In this document: one piece after another, positions 10,189 to 19,200 of the stretch
Layout of the letters: each line of letters begins with the position of its first letter
How positions within the stretch are numbered: position 1 is the first letter of the stretch
Source of the DNA: Schizochytrium sp. CCTCC M209059
Taxonomy: Eukaryota > Sar > Bigyra > Thraustochytrida > Thraustochytriidae
Assembly (NCBI GenBank): GCA_000818945.1
Contig: KN805386.1
Coordinates: 230,627-294,626, forward strand
DNA length: 64,000 nt
Direction of reading: 5' to 3'
The notes under the pieces: model-generated
The model's database searches: none
The model's input: only the letters and a program-made list of their open reading frames with translations
Told to the model about the DNA's origin: nothing
Translations under genes and position numbers: made by a program

Positions 10189-11443
10189 ATGATGGGATAC
10201 TCCCTCGCTCTGCTCCTCCTCGCGACGGTCATTGTCTCTGCACTTGGAGGGTCTCTTCGCGACACTCTTCAGCTTGCCTTGGAGCAAACATCGCTTCAAG
10301 ACAAGCCCCTCAATATCGATAAGTGCGAACAAAAGAGCGACAGCGTTTGCTACGAGATTCTGGATGCTTGGTGGCCCGAGCGCGAGGCTCTGAAAGACGA
10401 GTTCGAATCTTTGGATAACGTATGTTCTTTATTCACCAATTACCCTACCGCTTGCAACAGCGCTAGGGCACGCACTCCTGAGCTCCTTGGACAATCGTTG
10501 TACAATAGTCTCAGCAGTGAGGAAAGATTGGGCACACCTTGCACCATGGTTGGTGCGAAGAGCAAACGCTGCATTGGAAACCCTTGCAATCAGTATAACG
10601 TAAGTTTAGACCGGATCAGCGACTTTTGCAAGGACCTTTAACCAACACATCGATTGAACTTTACACACTGCACAGGTTGGCTTTTGCACAGTTCAGGATA
10701 CTCAAGGACAGTGCTTTTGGTACACCAAAGAGATGGTCAGGAAAGTAAACCAGTTTTACGACGATCATCCCGAAATTGAGCCTCGCAAGATTCCAGGCCA
10801 TGGATGCTATCGTAATCCTTGCAATCTTCCCGGAGAAGGTACGTTTTTTGCAAGGAACCCAATCTGAACAATTGACGAAATTTCCTTCAGTTTACTGACG
10901 ATTCCCACTACGCATCGTCGTCATTTATGTGCTCATTAAAAAAAAATCAGGCTCGACAATCGACAAATGTTCTGGCCTGAGCACCAACGTGTTTCAGTGC
11001 ACCTATTGCAAGGGCCCGGGCGATCGTTGCCTCAAGAAAAGAGGAATGGGATGCCAAATGACCAACGTGACGACAGAAGCGGAGTGCGCTCTGGTCAACG
11101 AACCGCTTATCCCCACGAACAGCATTTTCCAACGGATTGACAAGTAAGTTGCGCAATGTGCAGTGCAATGGAATCAAACGCATGATAATGATGATGATGA
11201 TGATGATGAGAATGATGATCTTTTCTAACGGTCGCGGATGACTACAACTGTATATATGAATAGCAAGAGATGCCAGTGCTCGGATGAGTACACGGAATGC
11301 TACAATGAAGTCAACGTAAGTATATGGATATTCGTCACTCAAATTCCGAGGTGAGCTAAAAATATCTCACGATACACACATTTGCGCAGAGACAAGATCC
11401 CGGAAGACCGGTCTATGAGAAGCGATTCCCTGATGACCAGTGA
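10189..11443 (+). CDS. Secreted cysteine-rich protein of unknown function, five exons
   Basis: The model is join(10189..10599, 10676..10838, 10951..11143, 11264..11315, 11390..11443), 290 residues. Four of five donors are GTAAGT-type and all acceptors are AG; phases 0, 1, 2 and 0 fit exactly. The protein opens with a signal peptide (M-M-G-Y followed by a Leu/Ala/Val core to about residue 20). It then carries about 23 cysteines in C-x(3-12)-C spacings, with recurring C-x-x-N-P-C-N and C-x-Y-C-x-G modules, suggesting a disulfide-rich extracellular or surface protein. N-glycosylation sequons such as N-V-T are present. Intron 3 contains a GAT microsatellite (about 11180-11212). It converges on the nitrile hydratase gene. 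I do not recognise the family; the exon model is well supported by phase and Cys-rich continuity. Confidence 0.75.
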
Positions 11444-11668
11444 GCATCAGGAGACAACCGGCTGCATTTTGCTGCTCAACGTGTCAATGCCTGAGTCTCA
11501 ACCTGGCGTTCGATGTTCTCTCTTGCTCTTTCTCCAGCCCATCGAAAAAAGAAGGTCAGCTCGTGGCGACACAGACTTCCTTCTGTGGACCATTTCCACA
11601 CGATCACATCTCATAAGATCAAGGCTCAAATCCAAAAGATCATATTGTCCATCACATATCCTCGCGAG

Positions 11669-13063
11669 TTAGATTTTAGTCTTGGTACCAATGAGATGCC
11701 CGCGCTCAATCTTGGCGAGGAGCTTGGCTTCATCTTCCTCCGATGTCGGGCTCACAAAGTCCTTAGGCTTTTGTGGCAGCACCATGTACCGCACATCTGC
11801 GGTGGAGTCGTGCACGCAGAGCTGAACATCGTCCGGGATCTTGGTTCCGAACTCTTCGAGCAGCTGCCGTGGCTCGCGCACAGCGCGTGCGCGGTACGAT
11901 CGAGACTTGTACCACGATGGCGAAGGGCCGAGAAGGCCGCCCGGATAGCAGCTGCAGAGTGTGCAGACGATGAGGTTGTGCTTGCTGTCCTCGTTGGCCA
12001 CAACAATAAGCTTTGTTGGAGCGTTGGGGTTTCCACCTTCGAACCCGAGCTCCGCAACAGCAGCATTGCCGTCCTTTAACAGGCGCTCGCGAAAGTCGTC
12101 GTCTTGCCACGCCTTTAGAACCACTTTTGCGCCGTTCATCAGGCAGCCCTTGGTCTCTCCGCCTTCGACAGCCTTGTTCACGTCATCCATGGTGTACACG
12201 CCCTTTGCCACCAGAGCCTTGACGAGACCAGTGCCAAATTGTTCGTCGGCGTCAGCAGCTCCTTCTCGTTCAAGCGCCGTCTGCTCCACGATGGGTCGCT
12301 CTTCGTGCACGTGGTCATGGTCATCACCGTGACTGTGTCCGTGACCACCATGGCTGTGCCCGTGTCCTTGGTCTTCGGCCTTGCGCTTGTGTGCGCCGGG
12401 CCGCATCTGGACTTGCTTATTGAGTTCTTCTTCGCTTGACGGCATCAGCCACGGCTCGTAAATGTCTACGTCCAGAGTGTCCTTGTCGCTCCCCACAAAG
12501 TTGGTCCACAGATCGCGCTGGTTGAAGCGGACACGATACAGGTCCTGCTCAGGGGCTTCGCGCCGAAACGCCAAGAGTTCGGGAGCTTTGTAAGCGCCCA
12601 CATAGCGTTCGATTTGACCGATCACGCCGAAAATGTATCCGGGCGTGCGCAAATGGGGACGTACGAAGCGCGTACGAAAGTCCTCGCTGCGCACCTTGAC
12701 GTAGTCGCCGTCTTTAAAGGTGTTCTTCTCCTGAACCGTAGGCGGGTCCGGCAGGAAGAACTCGCTCACGTCGTCGTCCGTGAGGATGCCACGCTCGAGC
12801 AGAATAGCAAGCATGGATCTCGCCCATCGACCATAGTATGAGCACCCGCTGTACACCTGCTCGGGCAGATTTTCGACGCCTCGGCGCATCTCATCCGTGG
12901 TGATGAGGTTACGCTGCGCGAGGATCCCCAGCGTCGCGTGCACGCGGCGTTCCCAGAGTGCTGACGGCGTGTCGACTGCCTCTCCGTCCTTGGCTACCTG
13001 CTCGAACAGCACCTTGTTGCCGCCCACGTCATGCTGTCCAAGCGCGCCAACCTCGCGGGACAT
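11669..13063 (-). CDS. Fused beta-alpha nitrile hydratase with His-rich linker
   Basis: Nitrile hydratase converts nitriles to amides using a non-corrin Co or non-haem Fe centre. Bacteria make separate alpha and beta chains; this single 464-residue ORF has both, beta first. Residues 1-205 are beta-like: W-E-R-R-V near 37, Y-Y-x-R-W, F-x-x-G-D-x-V-x-V, and R-T-P-G-Y-I-F-G-x-I-G followed by G-A-Y. Residues 233-253 are a His/Gly/Asp-rich linker with about nine His. Residues 270-464 are alpha-like. The metal claw is V-C-T-L-C-S-C-Y-P (Cys367, Cys370, Ser371, Cys372), then W-Y-K-S-R-S-Y-R-A-R-A-V-R-E-P-R and D-S-T-A-D-x-R-Y-x-V-L-P. Thr in C-T-L-C points to the cobalt type. The ATG is the complement of 13061-13063. 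Beta-alpha fusions with His-rich linkers are known from choanoflagellates and some algae. No activator gene is nearby. Confidence 0.95.
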   Translation of the reverse strand: MSREVGALGQHDVGGNKVLFEQVAKDGEAVDTPSALWERRVHATLGILAQRNLITTDEMRRGVENLPEQVYSGCSYYGRWARSMLAILLERGILTDDDVSEFFLPDPPTVQEKNTFKDGDYVKVRSEDFRTRFVRPHLRTPGYIFGVIGQIERYVGAYKAPELLAFRREAPEQDLYRVRFNQRDLWTNFVGSDKDTLDVDIYEPWLMPSSEEELNKQVQMRPGAHKRKAEDQGHGHSHGGHGHSHGDDHDHVHEERPIVEQTALEREGAADADEQFGTGLVKALVAKGVYTMDDVNKAVEGGETKGCLMNGAKVVLKAWQDDDFRERLLKDGNAAVAELGFEGGNPNAPTKLIVVANEDSKHNLIVCTLCSCYPGGLLGPSPSWYKSRSYRARAVREPRQLLEEFGTKIPDDVQLCVHDSTADVRYMVLPQKPKDFVSPTSEEDEAKLLAKIERGHLIGTKTKI

Positions 13064-13844
13064 GTCTGCGATCTCCGCTCAAAGGCTTGCTGACCTGCTT
13101 GCTGACCTGTTCGCTTATTTCTTTGCTTGCTTGCGTGCGTGCGTGCGTGTGTCTTAGCGAGCGTCTTAGCGAGCACGCGAGTATCCGCCTGACGTCAGAA
13201 AAGATCGATCGAAGGGGTTTTGCCCGATTGAGAATGCTTTTGTCAATCCCAAATCTCGACTTAAGCGGACCCACTACTGCTTACTGTATACCTATCTAGT
13301 GCCTAGGCCTCCCCAACGCGGGTTGTCAAGGCTCGCTCGCACGCTGACGTCGGCCGGCCTTTCCGGGCTGTGCACGACCCTGGCTGGGCCCTGAACTTCC
13401 CTGCTGCGTCCGCCAGCTCCTGCACGGCAATCAATACTAGACTAGACTTGTGGCCATAGTGGACTCGTGGCCACACTTGCCACGCACAGAAATACCTTCA
13501 AGGAGCAAACGAATTTCCGGCACGCGCGCGCACTGCAGCCAGCTGACACTAGCATCATGCTGTGGGTGCATGCAACAGCAAGCGTGCGTTCCAGCGCGTT
13601 GTTGCCGCAATGGCGCTACGTCGAGATCTCCCCTTCGCTCTATGGTGACGTGCCTTCGATCCCGCTAGGTTTTGTGTCGAGGTGATCGCGAACGATCCGT
13701 TGCGGGAACTGTCTGTCACCCATCGACCCACGAATCCTCTGCATCCTCTTGCCGTGACATCTAAGCCGGGCCGGAAATTAAGCCGCGCCTGGATCGCCAC
13801 CACCCGCTCCCGAAGAGCGTCTGCGCGTGAATCAGGGCTTGTGG
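13064..13844. other. Divergent intergenic region
   Basis: It separates the nitrile hydratase start (minus) from the next plus-strand gene. It holds degenerate GCTTGCTGACCT-type repeats (about 13085-13110) and a GCGT microsatellite (about 13132-13150). No coding or RNA feature is seen. Confidence 0.5.
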
Positions 13845-15302
13845 ATGATAAAAGAGCGGAGTGGCGGTGGAGATGGCCAGGCGCGCGTAGTTGATGCCAT
13901 GTTTACGAGCAGGAATGCGCGCGAAGCTACATGCGCAGTCTTTGATAAACTTCGCGAGGGCGCGCCTTTTCGTATAGCGCCGACAGCGCTCTTCGACGCA
14001 CAAGGCATCCTCGTAAAGTGTATCGAGACGAGCTTTTCGCGAGCACGAAGAGAAAAGTTCGCAGGCACCTCATGTAGGATTGTGCGAAAGCGGCGCGAGG
14101 CGACCAATCTTTTGAGCTTGTTGGCCAGCTGGGAAGCACGCGCCAAACGAGACGATCTTCTCGAAGACAGAGTCTGTATCGAGGCCACGCAAGATCGGCC
14201 TGTTTGTCTCGACAGTGCGTCATTCCGCCAATGGATCAGACGCCGCGCATGGCAAGAGGCAGAGGTTCGAGCAGACACATACGATCCTTTGCAACAAGGG
14301 TACATTGCGGGACCCTTTTTTGCTCAGGCCTTTGTGCTGAGTGACGACGGTAATCAATACGATGTTGAGTTCAGGCGTAAAGCGCGCTCAAACGAGCCAC
14401 ATGTATCATATCGCGTTTGCAGACGGATTGCAGCCATGTCGATTGCAAAGGCCCGCGAAGGAAAGAGCAAGGCCGGCAGCTTTAGTGATTCAGAGAAGCG
14501 AAAGACAAAAGCAGACATCTTAGAGCTTGCCGACGACGATGATCTTTTTCCAGCAATTGATTCGAGTACAAAGACAGCGCTCCGAAACGACGTCAACGCC
14601 ATTGTCGAGTACCTTGAAGAAACTTATGAAATTTCTGTGCACGCACTCTCTGTGAGCTTTATTCGCGGTGCCATGCATAGAGAGCTTATTCTTCTCCATG
14701 TCACATCTGTGGCTTGGGACTCACCGCCTCGCGAAGAAAGTCTTGAATCGAAGCAAAGTTCTGTTCACAGACGTGTCAGTCACCGTGCCGAGCAAGAATC
14801 CAAGTCTCCAGAAACTATTACTTCATCCTTACGAGGAAATCAAACCAAACAAAAAGTAGAAGCGCAACCGCAAGTACAACGATCTCGTCCCACAAGTGCA
14901 GCACCTGCATTGTCAACCGTAAAAGGTCGTTATGCAGAAACCAAAGTTGCCGTGGTGAGTCGCGAACTCTCACGCTTACGTGACAAGGTCGCCCGACTCG
15001 AGGCACGTGCAGACGACGATGCAGCAAAGCTCCTTAGGAGTGATAAGGCGCTTGCCACGGCTCAGGCTGCGCTGCAGTTGGCGCACAAAGAGAGTCAGGC
15101 AAGGGAATCTGAGCTGCGCGCCTCCCTTGCTCGTCAGCAAAGTGAGTTAAATTCCATCGTTGCAGAGCTTGCTCGAGCTCGTTCGCAGCTCGAGCTCGAG
15201 CGAAAGCTTCGTTCGAAAGCGGAAGTCGATGCGCAAAATGCCAAGCATGCTCTTACTTCGCTCGAGGTGCACCGGGAGTTCGTGCGGAAAAGTGAGGGTT
15301 AG
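13845..15302 (+). CDS. Hypothetical protein with C-terminal coiled coil
   Basis: An intronless frame of 485 residues from the ATG at 13845; a second candidate start is 13899 (M-F-T-S-R-N). The N-terminal ~200 residues are a basic globular-looking part. A middle segment (about residues 220-300) alternates acidic and hydrophobic residues and ends in L-I-L-L-H-V-T-S-V. About residues 370-480 form a long Leu/Ala/Glu/Arg heptad coiled coil. No enzymatic motif is visible. I do not recognise the family, though the beta-rich middle followed by coiled coil recalls uncharacterised protist cytoskeletal or ciliary proteins. Both start and function are uncertain; coding status is likely from length and composition. 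Confidence 0.65.
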   Translation: MIKERSGGGDGQARVVDAMFTSRNAREATCAVFDKLREGAPFRIAPTALFDAQGILVKCIETSFSRARREKFAGTSCRIVRKRREATNLLSLLASWEARAKRDDLLEDRVCIEATQDRPVCLDSASFRQWIRRRAWQEAEVRADTYDPLQQGYIAGPFFAQAFVLSDDGNQYDVEFRRKARSNEPHVSYRVCRRIAAMSIAKAREGKSKAGSFSDSEKRKTKADILELADDDDLFPAIDSSTKTALRNDVNAIVEYLEETYEISVHALSVSFIRGAMHRELILLHVTSVAWDSPPREESLESKQSSVHRRVSHRAEQESKSPETITSSLRGNQTKQKVEAQPQVQRSRPTSAAPALSTVKGRYAETKVAVVSRELSRLRDKVARLEARADDDAAKLLRSDKALATAQAALQLAHKESQARESELRASLARQQSELNSIVAELARARSQLELERKLRSKAEVDAQNAKHALTSLEVHREFVRKSEG

Positions 15303-15433
15303 AAACTGCGCATTCACCACATTTGAAGCCCTTGATCTTTTAACAATTGTGAAACTCTCTCTCTCTCTCTTTCTCTCTTGACTTTTCTAGGAGACAAGGA
15401 CGTCGTGCGTGTGTACATGAATATATGTTGCCG

Positions 15434-15718
15434 TTATTTCGTGTTAAATACTTCTTTCCAAGAAAAATGTTCTTCCTTCTTTTGTGGTGTCGCGCGAGGC
15501 AGCTCGTCGCATTCTTTGTTGAGACCGCTTACGATCTTGTTGCAAGCGTCGAAACCTGTTTTCTTTCTTACGCATAACCTTGCAGATGTATGCAAGCGTA
15601 GCCTTCCGTCGATGTAATTGCTTTGCTGCGGAATCTCGCACCAGATAGGCGCCTCCAAATAACCCCCGCTGTGCCTTGACATCGAAATGTATCGACAATC
15701 CGTCCACAATCGCCGCAT
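15434..15718 (-). CDS. Possible small ORF, 94 residues, unknown
   Basis: An ATG-started frame (complement of 15716-15718) ending N-T-K. Its composition is natural, with few low-complexity runs, and it sits in the ~1-kb space between two plus-strand genes. An overlapping alternative frame (15444-15707) also looks protein-like, so the call is weak. No homology is recognised. Confidence 0.25.
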   Translation of the reverse strand: MRRLWTDCRYISMSRHSGGYLEAPIWCEIPQQSNYIDGRLRLHTSARLCVRKKTGFDACNKIVSGLNKECDELPRATPQKKEEHFSWKEVFNTK

Positions 15719-16279
15719 GCTCAAAGCAACCTTATGGTGGTGCGACGTGCCCTGCTTTTCATCTTATTCTGCTGCTGCTGCTGCTGCTGTACCCTGGAAA
15801 TAGATTGCAAAGACCCTCGTAGGAACGACAGAGCGTAGGTAGTAAACGAGCTTTCTGTCTACACGCGAAGGCCGCGTGCCGCACGCACAACTGAGTCGGG
15901 CTGCGGTGATCGTTCCAAGGCGTTCCGTTCCGCGAGGAGAAGATGCCGCCGCACTCTCAGGGCACGACGGAGCCTGGCAGACCTCGACCTTGGAGTCTTG
16001 CGCGCGGCTCGCGAAGGGCCCTCGCGCTGCTGCTGCTGCTCGCCGCCGCCACTGCCGCTGCTGTCCGCGGCTGCGGCAGGAAACGCGGAAGATCCGCAGC
16101 GCAGCGCGCCCGCGGGGCGTCGGCTCCGCGCGGCGTGCGGGGCGCGGGGCGGAGACCATTTTGGCGCCTGACTTTGCATCCATCCCTCCTCCGGCGGCGG
16201 CGCCGCTTCTGCGCCGCGCTGGACGCGCGCGCCGCGCGCGCTGCTCGCGACCCCGCCGCTGCTGACGACGCAGGACATC
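15719..16279. other. Upstream region of the FYRN-like gene
   Basis: A GC-rich stretch with CTG triplets (about 15769-15789 and 16029-16040). Overlapping open frames here are GC artefacts without homology. Confidence 0.4.
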
Positions 16280-19200
16280 ATGCCGCGGCGCATGACTCGA
16301 ACGTCCTCGCAGGCGCAACGACAGGCGGCGCAAAAGCCTCAAGCGCGACAGCAGCACGAGGTGCAAAGGCGGTCCAGCGGCGCGTCGCGCGTCAAGCCCG
16401 AGAATGAAAAGCTCTTCGCGAGCAGGGGCCGATATCTGCTTCGCCCGGGCCTCGAGTGGGATGCGTTTTGTCTGCACAAGCCCCACGGACATAGGTACAG
16501 ACTTTTCAGGCCTTTTGCACCTGTTCCAAGCGGGAGCACCCGTGGTGCTCGTTGCCAAGCGCTATTTGTGCGAGGATACTTTCTAAACGGATCGGAAGAA
16601 GACCAAGTCGATGTGAAGGTCCTTACCCCGCTCAAGGATCGATTCAAATCGTCACGGAGTTTAAAGAGAACGGAATTTCACTCGCCATCGGATTATGAAA
16701 AGGCACTTAACTTACTCGGCAACAATGATGATGACGACGATGGTGATGACGACGAAGACGATGGTGATGACGACGACGATGAAGACGACGATGATGACGA
16801 CGACGACGACGACGATGACGATGATGACGACGACGACGACGCTAAGGGGACGGAAGAGAAGCGGTTACTTCGGCAATTGGACCCTCTAAATGCAATTGGA
16901 CGATCGACTTTTGTTAGAATGAAAGATGCGGCGGGCCTGCCAGATCATTCTTCCCCTATAAAAGCGGAAAAGAACGACAAAGTGCACAGTCTTGTCACAA
17001 GTAGCGAAGACGACGACGATGATGACGATGACAACGGCGGTTTGATTGGTGGAGGATACGAGTCACCAGGCGCAACAAAAATTCCGCCACCTCACGCCAA
17101 GCTCAATTTAGGTGGCATGCATCGCCCACGTGCAAACATGATGCAAATTCGTCCGAATGGTGGCAAACTCTGGGCCGGAAATCGTCCGACTCTTCCCCCG
17201 CGAAAAAATGGCTTGCCATCTGAGGAACAGAGCGACGAAGACTCCGAGTCCTCGAGTCTCGGAGACAACGATGACGCCGAGTCCAGCTCAGAAAACGAAG
17301 AGTCAATCGACTTATTGTCGAATGACAGCAATAGTCAAAATCGTGAGGTGGCCATGTTCAGCAACTACGACCAGCAGTCAAGAGCTGGAACACCTGTTCG
17401 GGACGCGCAGACAGCTGAGTCTCCCCCTAAGCAGCTCAAGAACGAGGCATTGTCATCTGCAAACGCGACGAAGATTTTTGACGGGTTTTGGGGCGATGTT
17501 CCAAATTCCCTTCGCAAAGTAGCTGACATGGAAAAGGTCGAGAATGAGCTTGGCCGCATGGGGCTTACGCCCGACAGTCTAAATCGCAAATGGCGCGTAC
17601 GACTTGTAGTTGGCGAGAATGGTGTCTCGCGCACATTCACGGATGAGGCTAATTATGTATACAAGAACAGCGCAAAGATCATCTCCATCGGTCTCGGGCG
17701 TGTTCGTACGGACGTAGCGTATCAACAGGCGGTGAGTGCGGCCTCCAAGGCGCTTGGGAATCAGGCGCTCGCGGATGCTGGCAACGAAATATTGCGCGAT
17801 CAGGCAGCTGCACTGAAGAAACACCTCTTGGCCAAGTCGGGCAGCTTGGAGTCGCCACGAGCATCGTGGATCTTGCAAGTCGAGAAAAATGCTGCGATCG
17901 CTCCATCGGCGCAACATCCCTTTTCAGGAGCCTCGTCACAAGCGAATGGCGTCAATCTTCAAGGCTCCAATGGCATTTCTTCCTCTGCTAACAGCGCTGG
18001 TGGTGCTAGCGGCGTCGGTGTCAACGGCGTCGGCGGCGATGATGAAGTCGATGACGACGAGGATGAGGATGCCGCGGACTTTGAAGACCCCGAGAAGATG
18101 AAGCGCCAACGCGCTGCGCGGATACGTAGCATCTTCAAGATCACAGGCTCCTTGGGATTCGGCGTTAAGAAGGAGTCAAAGCAGAACGATGCAGTTCAAG
18201 TGACGCAGCTTGGATTTTTGACGCGTCACAAAAGTGCCTGCCAGGACGGCATTCTTTTCCCGGCTGGTTTTGAAGCGCACCGCCACTTTGTTCGCCTGGA
18301 CGGTGGTTTCCCTGATCCACAGTGGTCGCCCTGTCTCTATTCGGTCGCTGTCCACGGATCTGCCAATTCGCCGGTCCAGTTCAAGCTTTACTGGCATATG
18401 AACAAGTCAAGATCTTCCAAGCGCCAGCTCATTGCTCAGGCGAAGAGCCCGCTCGAGCTATGGCAACCGATCATCCGAAGGTGGGTAGATGCGGTGAATC
18501 TCTCCTTCAAACGACACCTTGCTGCTGTCGAAGCCGCCACCGACGCCGCCAATGCCGCTAAAAGTGCGGGCTCGGCAATCTCGGGAAGTCCTAGTGCCGG
18601 GTCGTCGGTCCGCGCCGGTGCGAACGCAGCTAATGTGGCGGGCACGTGTCAGCTTCTCGACCAGACAGATGCCAAGGAGGTTACATCTTTTTTGCATGAC
18701 CATGCTCGCACGGGATCTGCCGGGGAAAATGAGGGCATTGTTGAGGTAGCGCTGCCTGGCAAGTCGGGCCTGGTTGTCCATCGTAGACCTGCGTCGAACC
18801 AAGAAGGCACTTCATGGGTTATTGTAGGATTCAATGGGGGTAGTATCGGGAGTGGTGCTAACCTTGCGCGCATCGGGGATACCATTGAAGGCGTTTGGAG
18901 TGCTGGTCTTGTAAAGTGGCGGCGTCCCAGTGAGATTGCCGATATTGCGGGACATTTGAGCGGCACGCGAGTTTTGCTGCGGCGAACCCTACCTTTGAAT
19001 GGCTCGCAGCTACTGACACCGCAGGGCAACGATCAAAAGGCACAGGTTCTGTACAAGTTGCTCTTGTGCGACCCGCACGCGGCGCGGCAAGCAGATGAGG
19101 ACGCTCGTCACCAAGCAAACTTGGCCGCTGCGGCCCTTTGCGGCCTCGTGGACGCAACGTGGCAATTCCAAACCGTCTGCGCGGCCATGCCCGAGGCTCT

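Noticed and set aside
15764..16558. 264-residue minus-strand ORF before the FYRN-like gene
   Set aside because: Low-complexity Arg/Ala/Ser composition from GC-rich DNA, running into CTG repeats; no homology.
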